Source: an uncultured Paenibacillaceae bacterium
GTDB taxonomy: Bacteria; Bacillota; Bacilli; Aneurinibacillales; Aneurinibacillaceae
Direction of reading: 5' to 3'
Assembly (NCBI GenBank): GCA_937874515.1
Contig: CALNBV010000044.1
Span: 1-7,905 of the forward strand
DNA: 7,905 nt
Made by a program: the position numbers and the translations under genes. Each line of letters starts with the position of its first letter. The first letter of the stretch is position 1. The notes below the pieces were generated by a model. It had not been told where the DNA came from. It made no database searches and saw nothing but the letters and a program-made list of their open reading frames with translations. Shown piece after piece: positions 1-5,574 of this stretch.

Positions 1-1
1 T

Positions 2-58
2 ATAGAAATAGACATGGATTATGAAGATATAGATGAACATACTCGGGATATTGATTGA
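2..58 (+). CDS. C-terminal end of an unidentified protein (partial)
   Basis: An open frame enters from the left edge and ends at a TGA after 18 codons. The visible tail reads IEIDMDYEDIDEHTRDID, which is very acidic. An intrinsic terminator begins about ten bases after the stop, which supports this being the true end of a gene or operon. The fragment is too short to assign a family. The frame choice rests on its being open up to the edge and on the terminator position. Confidence 0.45.
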   Translation: MEIDMDYEDIDEHTRDID

Positions 59-67
59 AATAAGATG

Positions 68-112
68 AAAAGGCGCTCTACCATCTTTGGGATAGGTAAG
101 AGCGCCTTTTTT
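68..112 (+). terminator. Intrinsic terminator after the upstream gene
   Basis: The arms GGCGCTCTACC (72-82) and GGTAAGAGCGCC (95-106) pair with a single one-base bulge, around a 12-base loop, and are followed by six T (107-112). An A-run precedes the stem. This is a classic Rho-independent terminator. It separates the upstream gene from the aromatic-degradation cluster, so that cluster should have its own promoter. Confidence 0.9.
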
Positions 113-153
113 ATATACATAAGTGCATGATTCGTACCAAAAACACGCTGGAA

Positions 154-187
154 AACTAACCGAATAGGGTAGTTCAGACCATATAAT
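154..187 (+). promoter_or_regulatory. Candidate activator-dependent promoter with dyad operator
   Basis: A consensus -10 box TATAAT lies at 182-187, but no recognisable -35 hexamer sits 16-18 bases upstream. The place of the -35 is instead occupied by an imperfect dyad: AACTAACC (154-161), five-base spacer, GGGTAGTT (167-174), pairing at 7 of 8 positions. A strong -10 with a dyad in place of the -35 fits a promoter that depends on, or is blocked by, a dimeric regulator. The regulator is not in this window. Start of transcription would fall near 194. This is inference from layout only. Confidence 0.4.
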
Positions 188-213
188 TAGAATATTCCGA
201 AGTGTATGATTAA

Positions 214-246
214 TTTAGAAACAAAATTCCTTTTTGTTCTACTAAA
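214..246 (+). promoter_or_regulatory. Leader hairpin just upstream of the first ribosome binding site
   Basis: TTTAGAAACAAAA (214-226), loop TTCC, then TTTTTGTTCTACTAAA (231-246) can fold as an A/T-rich hairpin with a small asymmetric bulge. It ends about eight bases before the AAGGAGG site (253-259). It could affect ribosome access, or be chance pairing of A- and T-runs. It does not resemble an FMN riboswitch. Confidence 0.25.
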
Positions 247-258
247 TACATCAAGGAG

Positions 259-1191
259 GTGAAACTCATTGATATAGAAACATTTCACCTTACTCATAGC
301 CAATCTCCTTTTTTCTTGCGTATGGAACCTTGTATCATGGCTCTTGGTTTTTTTGATGGAGTTCACCTTGGTCACCAGAAAGTGATTCGTACTGCAAGGC
401 AAATTGCGAGGGAAAAAAAGGTGAAGTTAGCGGTGATGACGTTTGCTCCTCACCCCAAAGAAGTTTTAAGCAACGGTAACACAAAGGTTCATTATTTAAC
501 ACCTCTGCCAGTCAAGGTAGATATTTTTGACAAGTTGGGTGTGGATCGATTGTATGTGATTACATTTAATCAGGATTTTGCGGAACTTTCTCCACAAGAA
601 TTTATCAATCAGTATGTAATTGGATTGGGAGCAATCCATGTTGTAGCGGGTTTTGATTTTACGTATGGTTTCAAGGGCCAAGGGAATATGGACACCATTG
701 GAGAGGATGGTAGAGGTAAGTTTCAAGTCACGCAAATACCCAAATTACAATTTAGTGATGAGAAAATAAGTTCCACATTAATTCGACAAGTAATAGGTGA
801 GGGAGATGTTGAACGGATCCCTTCTTTCCTGGGTGATTATTACGAAACAAGAGGGAAGATTCTTCTAAATGCAAGAGGGCACTATTCAGCAGACAATACA
901 TTGATCGTTTCAATGCTACCGTATTTCATGTTACCTGCAAAAGGTGTGTATGAAATAGAAACGTATATTGATCACCAAAAATATCAGGGAATTGCTCGAA
1001 TAGATGGACTGGAAAATGGTTCGAATTTCATAGAAATGAAACTATTCGATAGAGTAACAAATCTTGTGAATTCAATGATTAAAATTAAATGGATTCAGCG
1101 GCGAGCAAAGATGCAAAGGGGTAAGTTAAATCTACATTTTTTAAGTAGTAACCATTTTGAAAGCGATTACATCGTTGAGGGTTCACATTAA
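259..1191 (+). CDS. RibF-like FAD synthetase (FMN adenylyltransferase) with degenerate riboflavin kinase domain
   Basis: The N-terminal half (residues about 25-185) matches the FMN adenylyltransferase domain of RibF: MALGFFDGVHLGHQ (27-40, nucleotide-binding HxGH-type motif), TFAPHP (61-66), GFDFTYG (131-137) and ISSTLIR (170-176). This domain makes FAD from FMN and ATP in the cytosol. The C-terminal part keeps only a trace of the riboflavin kinase fold (GVYEIE near 229, IEMKLFD near 258). The GFPTAN Mg-ATP motif is replaced by HYSADNTL (208-215), and the NIGxxPTF stretch is absent. Kinase activity is therefore unlikely, and the enzyme would depend on FMN made by a housekeeping RibF. The GTG start at 259 is chosen because MKLIDIE aligns with the start of typical RibF, but this GTG overlaps the AAGGAGG site itself; an ATT at 268 has ideal spacing. 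The gene ends 13 bases before the flavin monooxygenase, suggesting an FAD-supply role. I infer that role from context. Confidence 0.82.
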   Translation: MKLIDIETFHLTHSQSPFFLRMEPCIMALGFFDGVHLGHQKVIRTARQIAREKKVKLAVMTFAPHPKEVLSNGNTKVHYLTPLPVKVDIFDKLGVDRLYVITFNQDFAELSPQEFINQYVIGLGAIHVVAGFDFTYGFKGQGNMDTIGEDGRGKFQVTQIPKLQFSDEKISSTLIRQVIGEGDVERIPSFLGDYYETRGKILLNARGHYSADNTLIVSMLPYFMLPAKGVYEIETYIDHQKYQGIARIDGLENGSNFIEMKLFDRVTNLVNSMIKIKWIQRRAKMQRGKLNLHFLSSNHFESDYIVEGSH

Positions 1192-1204
1192 AGGGGGAAA
1201 AAAC

Positions 1205-2404
1205 ATGGAACAAAAGATGATCAAGAAATTGGACAAAGCAGCACTTCTCGCGAAGGCGGAGGAAGTAGGTCAACTTGCGGAATTAGAGGCTATGGAAGCT
1301 GAAAAAAATGCTCGTATTTCTGATCAGGTTGTCCAAGCAATGAAGGATGGGGAGTTTGGTAAGCTATGGGTTCCTGAGCGTTATGGCGGGTATGGAAGGG
1401 ATATGGATTTATGGACATATAAGGAATTTGTTCGCACCATATCTAGGCATAGCATGGCAGCAGGATGGTTGGGATATTTTTATTCTATTCACGAAGTTTG
1501 GGTTGCTCAAATGAACACTAAGGGTAGGGAAGAAATTCTTAATCATGGTGGTTTTGTAGCAGATGTTGTGGCTCCTTTAGGTCGTGTGGAGAAAGATGGG
1601 GATGACTATCGTTTTTATGGGGAGTACAACTATGCCAGCGGAATCCCACACAGCGATTGGGTTGGACTAGCTGCTGTAATGGAATTACCTGATAGCACGG
1701 AACCAGAATACTGCCTATTAGCACTGCCTGTATCCGATTGTAAAATTGTGGAGAATTGGGATAGCCTAGGTCTTCGTGCTTCCGGTAGTAACAGAGTAGA
1801 AGTTGATGGAGTGAAGGTTCCTTTGCACATGATTCTTCCTGCGGGCAGATTATTGGTTACAGGGAATACAACCGGTGGGGATTATGACGAAAATGAACCC
1901 GTTTATCGCATGCCTTTTATGCCGTTTTTCACAATGGGCTTTTCTTTAGTGGTTTTAGGCGGTGCAGAACGTATCATTTCTCTCTTCCAGGAGCGGACAG
2001 AAAAGCGTAACCGTATTTTCAGAGGCGGAGTAGAGGAAAAAAGCAATACAAGCAGCCATCGTGTACTAGCTGAATTAAAGATGATGTTTTTTGAATTAGA
2101 GGGTCATGTGGATCATTACATTCGCATCCTTGAAGAATGGCAAACTCAGGCAAAAGTTACAACAACAGATGAAGAGAAAGCCCTCATGTATGCTTTACGT
2201 GGAAAAATTGCAAAATTAGGAGCAGAGATTGCATTTAAAGCCATGTTAACTGTTGGAGCAGCCTGTACTTTAAAAGGAGATCCAATGGAATTATTCACAA
2301 GGGATTTAATTCAGTTAGCTACTCACGGAAGCCATTTATATGAGGATTCGATGGCAGTTTACGGTGGAACTATCTTTGGTTTACCAGGAAGTCCTGTTTG
2401 GTAA
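1205..2404 (+). CDS. Acyl-CoA-dehydrogenase-fold flavin-dependent monooxygenase (phenol/aromatic hydroxylase, oxygenase component)
   Basis: The 399-residue product has the three-part acyl-CoA dehydrogenase fold used by group D flavin monooxygenases such as HsaA, the C2 component of p-hydroxyphenylacetate hydroxylase, and DszC. Visible marks are LWVPERYGGYG (54-64) in the N-terminal helical domain, YNYASGIPHSDWVGLAA (141-157) and WDSLGLRASGSNRVEVDGV (185-203) in the beta domain, and a C-terminal helical domain ending FTRDLIQLATHGSHLYEDS (364-382). Such enzymes use reduced flavin from a separate reductase plus O2 to hydroxylate a phenol to a catechol. No reductase is in the window. The ATG at 1205 is preferred over the in-frame ATG at 1157, which lies inside the previous gene, because AAGGGGG (1191-1197) is seven bases before 1205. 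The next gene, a catechol dioxygenase, supports a catechol product. Exact substrate is unknown; a steroid role (HsaA) is possible by family but not supported by context. Confidence 0.85.
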   Translation: MEQKMIKKLDKAALLAKAEEVGQLAELEAMEAEKNARISDQVVQAMKDGEFGKLWVPERYGGYGRDMDLWTYKEFVRTISRHSMAAGWLGYFYSIHEVWVAQMNTKGREEILNHGGFVADVVAPLGRVEKDGDDYRFYGEYNYASGIPHSDWVGLAAVMELPDSTEPEYCLLALPVSDCKIVENWDSLGLRASGSNRVEVDGVKVPLHMILPAGRLLVTGNTTGGDYDENEPVYRMPFMPFFTMGFSLVVLGGAERIISLFQERTEKRNRIFRGGVEEKSNTSSHRVLAELKMMFFELEGHVDHYIRILEEWQTQAKVTTTDEEKALMYALRGKIAKLGAEIAFKAMLTVGAACTLKGDPMELFTRDLIQLATHGSHLYEDSMAVYGGTIFGLPGSPVW

Positions 2405-2464
2405 AGTTTATTGCGATGTTTGAATTAAAAACAAAAAAATTAACATCAATGGGAGGAATCACAC

Positions 2465-3373
2465 ATGGCAATTATGCGTCTTGGAAGAGTACAAATCAGA
2501 GTTCCAAACTGGGAAAAAAGCATCGAATACTATAAAAATGTGGTTGGCTTAATTGAGACTTATCGTGATGAAAATCATGTTTATTTAAAAGCCTGGGATG
2601 AACATGACCATCATAGTGTCATTCTTGAAAAAGCAGATGCAGCAGGATTGAACCATTTGGCTTTTAAGTGTGAAAAGGCCGAAGACCTGGATATGTATGA
2701 ACAAAAATTGATTGAATATGGCGTTGCTGTTGAGCGTATTCCTGCAGGTTATCGTATTGCTGAGGGGGAAGCTGTTCGCTTCCGTGTTCCTACCGGTCAA
2801 TTCGTAGAACTGTATCATGAAATTGAAGTGGTAGGAAATGGATTGCCCCTTGTTAATCCGGATCCATGGCCAGATGGACTAGTTGGGATTGCAGCCCCTC
2901 GCCTGGACCATTTACTCATTGCTGGAGATGATGTAGAAGGAACCACCCAATTATTCATGGATGTTTTTGGATTCCACATGAGTGAAAATGTTGTCCTGCC
3001 AGATGGTAAATATTTAGCAACATGGCTCTTTACAACCAATACGCCTCATGATTTGGCTGTGATTAAAGGACCTGATGAAAAACTTCATCATATCGCTTTC
3101 TTTATAGATGATTGGAATGAGTTGAGAAAGGCAGCAGATATTCTGGCGAGAAACGATGTTATGATTGATGCTGGACCGACCCGACATGGCATTACCAGGG
3201 GGACTACGATTTACTCTTTCGACCCATCTGGTAATCGCACGGAATTCTTCTGCGGCGGTTATATCACTTATCCGGATTTCCCAACCATTACCTGGAATAC
3301 CGACAGACTTGCTCGAGGAATCTACTATTTCGAAGGAGAAATTAATGATCGGTTTACCACTGTGTTCTCTTAA
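2465..3373 (+). CDS. xylE: Catechol 2,3-dioxygenase (extradiol, type I, XylE/DmpB-like)
   Basis: The 302-residue product aligns along its length with XylE-type catechol 2,3-dioxygenases (about 307 residues), which open catechols next to the diol to give 2-hydroxymuconate semialdehyde, using Fe(II) and O2. It has two vicinal-oxygen-chelate repeats. Ligands of the metal are seen in the C-terminal repeat: His149 in RLDH, His209 in KLHHIAF, Glu260 in NRTEFFCGG. The second-sphere residues His195 (PHDLAVI), His241 (GPTRHGIT) and Tyr250 (TIYSFDPSGN) match XylE His199, His246 and Tyr255. The N-terminal repeat begins LGRVQIRVPNWEKS and contains LKAWDEHD. GGGAGGAA (2451-2458) lies seven bases before ATG 2465. 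All key residues are intact, so the enzyme should be active. No XylT-type ferredoxin, used elsewhere to re-reduce the iron, is nearby. The symbol marks family only. Confidence 0.95.
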   Translation: MAIMRLGRVQIRVPNWEKSIEYYKNVVGLIETYRDENHVYLKAWDEHDHHSVILEKADAAGLNHLAFKCEKAEDLDMYEQKLIEYGVAVERIPAGYRIAEGEAVRFRVPTGQFVELYHEIEVVGNGLPLVNPDPWPDGLVGIAAPRLDHLLIAGDDVEGTTQLFMDVFGFHMSENVVLPDGKYLATWLFTTNTPHDLAVIKGPDEKLHHIAFFIDDWNELRKAADILARNDVMIDAGPTRHGITRGTTIYSFDPSGNRTEFFCGGYITYPDFPTITWNTDRLARGIYYFEGEINDRFTTVFS

Positions 3374-3412
3374 TATAAAAGTTAAAACTAGTTAAATTTA
3401 CGTTTGTTAAGA

Positions 3413-3449
3413 AGGTCTATGGGGATTGGGCAACGATTCCCATAGACTT
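3413..3449 (+). promoter_or_regulatory. 16-bp intercistronic hairpin between dioxygenase and hydrolase genes
   Basis: AGGTCTATGGGGATTG (3413-3428) pairs with CGATTCCCATAGACTT (3434-3449) around a GGCAA loop: 16 pairs, three of them G-U, no mismatch. The stem is strong but only a short T-rich stretch (TCTTT at 3451-3455) follows, so it is not a convincing intrinsic terminator. It may lower read-through into the hydrolase gene or protect the 3' end of the upstream message. It sits in a 153-base gap that shows no clear promoter. Confidence 0.6.
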
Positions 3450-3526
3450 ATCTTTGCACATTATTCTTTATCATGGGTACCAAAGAAAAAGTGTAGGAAA
3501 AGAGAAAAATAATGGAGGTTCATTCA

Positions 3527-4345
3527 ATGATCGAAAAGGGAAAATATATTGAAACAATGGGGATTCAAACCCATTACCATGAAGATGGAAAAGGGGAGCC
3601 CCTTCTTCTCATTCATGGTTCAGGTCCAGGGGTATCAGCATGGGCTAATTGGCGATTGGTTTTTCCTATACTGTCTCAACATTATCATTTGTATGCCCCT
3701 GATGTGGTGGGATTTGGATATACAGAAAGACCCAAAGACAATCAATATTCCGTAGATACCTTTGTAAATCATATCATTTCTTTTATGGAAACGATGAATT
3801 TGGAAAATATTTCTATTATAGGAAATTCCATGGGTGGAGGCCTGGCTCTTCATGTTGCCAATCGTCGGCCTGATCTGGTAAAAAAATTAATATTAATGGG
3901 CAGTGTTGGCATCGAGTTTCCCATTACAAAGGAATTAGATGATGTATGGGGATATACGCCCAGTTTTGAAAATATGAAAAAGGTTGTCGGTACATTATCC
4001 AATATCCCTAATATGGAAGACAACCATGACCTGGTTGAGTTACGATACAAATCCAGTATTCAAGAAGGTTTTCAAGAATCGTACTCAGCCATGTTTCCGG
4101 CGCCAAGACAACGGCATGTCAATGCGTTAGCCCTTTCTGAAGGAGAATTAAAAGAATTAAAAATGCCTGTTTTCCTGATTCACGGAAGAGAGGACCGGGT
4201 AATTCCTTTGGATAAAACCAGTTGGAAACTCTCTCAGATTATCCCCAACGCACAGCTCCATGTGTTTCCTGATTGCGGGCACTGGGTACAAATAGAGAAA
4301 ACGAAAGAATTTACAGGTCAAGTGATTCAATTTTTAAAACAATAG
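3527..4345 (+). CDS. xylF: 2-hydroxymuconate-semialdehyde hydrolase type alpha/beta hydrolase (meta-cleavage product hydrolase)
   Basis: The 272-residue product is an alpha/beta hydrolase of the C-C bond hydrolase group (DmpD, XylF, TodF, HsaD). These cut the ring-fission product of extradiol dioxygenases into 2-hydroxypenta-2,4-dienoate and a carboxylic acid (formate from the plain catechol product). The triad is visible: Ser101 in the nucleophile elbow GNSMGGG, Asp223 in HGREDRVIP, His252 in CGHWVQIE. The oxyanion region HGSGPGVSAWANW (30-42) is typical of this group, as is IPNAQLHVFPDCGHW (239-253). The ATG at 3527 is favoured over the in-frame ATG at 3512, because the site GGAGG (3514-3518) lies eight bases before 3527 and overlaps 3512. 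It follows the dioxygenase by 153 bases containing a stable hairpin. Its stop codon lies inside the shared palindromic terminator. Substrate preference (ketone versus aldehyde product) cannot be read from sequence alone. Confidence 0.92.
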   Translation: MIEKGKYIETMGIQTHYHEDGKGEPLLLIHGSGPGVSAWANWRLVFPILSQHYHLYAPDVVGFGYTERPKDNQYSVDTFVNHIISFMETMNLENISIIGNSMGGGLALHVANRRPDLVKKLILMGSVGIEFPITKELDDVWGYTPSFENMKKVVGTLSNIPNMEDNHDLVELRYKSSIQEGFQESYSAMFPAPRQRHVNALALSEGELKELKMPVFLIHGREDRVIPLDKTSWKLSQIIPNAQLHVFPDCGHWVQIEKTKEFTGQVIQFLKQ

Positions 4346-4386
4346 ATAAAAGCCCCAATTATTGGGGCTTTTATCTATTGTTTTAA
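4334..4386. terminator. Perfect palindromic bidirectional terminator between hydrolase and lexA
   Basis: Two 26-base arms (4334-4359 and 4361-4386) are exact reverse complements around a single T at 4360. The core is AAAAGCCCC, AATTATT, GGGGCTTTT, giving a GC stem followed by T on either strand. It should stop transcription of both the rightward hydrolase gene and the leftward lexA gene. Both stop codons (TAG at 4343-4345; TAA on the minus strand at 4385-4383) lie inside the arms. Confidence 0.95.
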
Positions 4387-5009
4387 TGTAAATTCCGAAA
4401 AACGCCGATCACTTTTCCTAGAATGGTTACTTTGGGTAAAAGGATGGGATCCATGGTTGGATTCTCAGGTTGAAGGCGGAAGTAATTATTTTCTTTAAAG
4501 AACCGTTTAACGGTGGCCTCATCTTCTTCGGTCATGGCGACCACAATATCCCCGTTATTCGCTACTTGCTGTTGCCGTACAATGACATAGTCCCCATCAA
4601 GGATGCCTGCATCAATCATACTTTCTCCAACAACACGTAACATATAAACAGTATCGCTGCCTACCTTGCTTTCAGGCATGACAAAATACTCTTCTACATT
4701 TTCAATGGCAGTTATAGGAATCCCTGCAGTTACCTTTCCTACAACAGGAATACGGACAGTTCTGATTTCCTCTTCGTCATTTACTTGATTTGCATCAAGG
4801 ATTTCAATTGCCCGGGGTTTGGTAGGATCCCTGCGAAGGAGCCCTTTTTTCTCCAGGCGGGCCAGGTGTCCGTGGACTGTAGAACTTGAAGCTAAGCCAA
4901 CTGCTTCTCCAATTTCTCGAACGGAGGGTGGGTATCCTTTTTGTTTGACTTCTTTTTTTATATATTCAAGAATTGCCTGCTGCCGTCCAGAAAGCTTGGG
5001 CATTGTCAT
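4383..5009 (-). CDS. lexA: LexA, SOS response transcriptional repressor
   Basis: The 208-residue product has the complete LexA layout. The N-terminal winged helix-turn-helix includes GYPPSVREIGEAVGLASSST (25-44) and HGHLARLEKKGLLRRDPTKPRAIEI (47-71 region). The C-terminal S24 peptidase domain holds the Ala95-Gly96 cleavage bond in VTAGIP, the nucleophile Ser130 in GESM and the general base Lys168 in ATVKRFF. LexA blocks SOS genes until RecA filaments on single-stranded DNA trigger self-cleavage. The start could be ATG 5009 (MTMPKLS) or ATG 5003 (MPKLS). GGATGTGA (minus strand, about 5021-5014) is nearer the ideal distance for the second, so the choice is open. Three LexA boxes lie upstream, so autoregulation is likely. 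It converges with the hydrolase gene. Confidence 0.98.
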   Translation of the reverse strand: MTMPKLSGRQQAILEYIKKEVKQKGYPPSVREIGEAVGLASSSTVHGHLARLEKKGLLRRDPTKPRAIEILDANQVNDEEEIRTVRIPVVGKVTAGIPITAIENVEEYFVMPESKVGSDTVYMLRVVGESMIDAGILDGDYVIVRQQQVANNGDIVVAMTEEDEATVKRFFKENNYFRLQPENPTMDPILLPKVTILGKVIGVFRNLH

Positions 5010-5044
5010 TTCACATCCATTCTTCCAAATATTCCTTCCTTTTT

Positions 5045-5073
5045 ATTATAACAGGAACCATGCATAAATACAA
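5045..5073 (-). promoter_or_regulatory. Candidate sigma-A promoter of lexA
   Basis: On the minus strand a perfect -10 TATAAT reads from 5050 to 5045. A weaker -35 TTGTAT (5073 to 5068) lies 17 bases upstream. Transcription would begin near 5038, about 30 bases before the coding start. The first LexA box (5072-5083) touches the -35, fitting autorepression. Confidence 0.7.
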
Positions 5074-5083
5074 ACATAAGTTC
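5072..5083. promoter_or_regulatory. LexA box 1 (AAACATAAGTTC)
   Basis: This matches the Bacillus SOS box core GAAC-N4-GTTC with one mismatch (A for the first G). It abuts the -35 of the lexA promoter and is 30 bases from box 2, so it probably serves lexA autoregulation. Confidence 0.75.
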
Positions 5084-5094
5084 CTAAATTCCAA

Positions 5095-5123
5095 TTGACA
5101 GAAACGAATGTTCCTATTACAAT
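5095..5123 (+). promoter_or_regulatory. Near-consensus sigma-A promoter of yneA
   Basis: TTGACA (5095-5100) and TACAAT (5118-5123) are separated by exactly 17 bases. This is one base off a perfect promoter. LexA box 2 fills the spacer and box 3 covers the expected start near 5130, so the promoter should be silent under LexA and strong on induction. Confidence 0.9.
5102..5113. promoter_or_regulatory. LexA box 2 (AAACGAATGTTC)
   Basis: One mismatch from GAAC-N4-GTTC. It lies wholly within the 17-base spacer of the yneA promoter, a position where LexA would block RNA polymerase directly. Confidence 0.82.
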
Positions 5124-5129
5124 AAAAGG

Positions 5130-5141
5130 GAACAATCGTTC
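5130..5141. promoter_or_regulatory. LexA box 3 (GAACAATCGTTC)
   Basis: A perfect match to GAAC-N4-GTTC. It covers the predicted transcription start of yneA, 28 bases from box 2. It is likely the strongest of the three sites. Confidence 0.9.
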
Positions 5142-5254
5142 TTATCCTGATTCCGTGGTTAGCGTAGTCTAATTAGAAATGGACAGGCATAAGATATTAC
5201 TAAGTTAACGGTCATCAAACACTTTACTATGAAAAGGAAAAGCGGGGGAACGGG

Positions 5255-5521
5255 ATGAAGAAAAAAACCTGGATGATGTTCATTTTAGTTGGAATGCTTT
5301 TGATCGGAATGGCTAATTTGGTATACGGTTTTTCTGCAAAGGATAATCATATGGAAGTGATTGTTCAGGAAGGAGAAACCTTATGGGATTTGGCCAGCCT
5401 TTATCATGAAGAAGCAGGGATGTCTACCCAGGAGTTGCTCTTCTATATTCAAAAAGAAAATAATCTGGAGTCAGCCGTTGTTTATCCTGGAGACCCCATT
5501 CAGATTCCTATAAATCAATGA
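5255..5521 (+). CDS. yneA: YneA-like SOS cell-division suppressor (membrane/secreted, LysM domain)
   Basis: The 88-residue product starts with a short basic end (MKKK) and one hydrophobic segment (about residues 5-25), acting as membrane anchor or signal peptide. A LysM domain follows (about 34-87), with VQEGETLWDLASLY (37-50) and PGDPIQIPI (78-86), expected to bind peptidoglycan outside the membrane. B. subtilis YneA (about 105 residues, same plan, same place opposite lexA) delays septation during DNA damage. This copy is shorter, mainly in the N-terminal half. ATG 5255 follows GGGGGAA (5244-5250) at close spacing. It is the first gene behind the LexA-controlled promoter, with an unusually long leader of about 125 bases. 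The assignment rests on domain plan and position, since YneA sequences vary. Confidence 0.9.
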   Translation: MKKKTWMMFILVGMLLIGMANLVYGFSAKDNHMEVIVQEGETLWDLASLYHEEAGMSTQELLFYIQKENNLESAVVYPGDPIQIPINQ

Positions 5522-5546
5522 TATCCGATTCTCTCTATGGTATAAT
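5518..5546 (+). promoter_or_regulatory. Internal extended -10 promoter before ynzC
   Basis: TGGTATAAT (5538-5546) is a perfect extended -10 element. ATGATA (5518-5523), 17 bases upstream, matches four of six -35 positions. No LexA box is seen near it. It would start transcription near 5553 and could express ynzC, and perhaps yneB, without SOS induction. Confidence 0.7.
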
Positions 5547-5574
5547 AGAAGGATAGAATCAGGAGGGAACTGCA

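Noticed and set aside
113..258. Possible FMN riboswitch upstream of the RibF-like gene
   Set aside because: The leader lacks the conserved RFN sequence blocks and is short; only a small A/T-rich hairpin is present.
1157..1204. Longer start for the monooxygenase at ATG 1157
   Set aside because: It lies within the previous gene, has no ribosome binding site and adds 16 residues not expected for the family; ATG 1205 has AAGGGGG at the right distance.
3413..3455. Intrinsic terminator after the dioxygenase gene
   Set aside because: The stem is strong but the following TCTTT is too short and interrupted; recorded as a hairpin of unknown role instead.
1205..4345. Steroid (HsaA-HsaC-HsaD) degradation module
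   Set aside because: The oxygenase and hydrolase families would allow it, but the dioxygenase is clearly XylE/catechol type rather than HsaC type, and no other steroid gene is present.
5179..5208. Nine-codon open frame in the yneA leader
   Set aside because: No ribosome binding site before ATG 5179 and no sign of conservation to judge by.
5229..5258. Nine-codon leader peptide whose TGA overlaps the yneA ATG
   Set aside because: ATG 5229 has no ribosome binding site, and the low-complexity codons simply read through the yneA ribosome binding site; likely chance.
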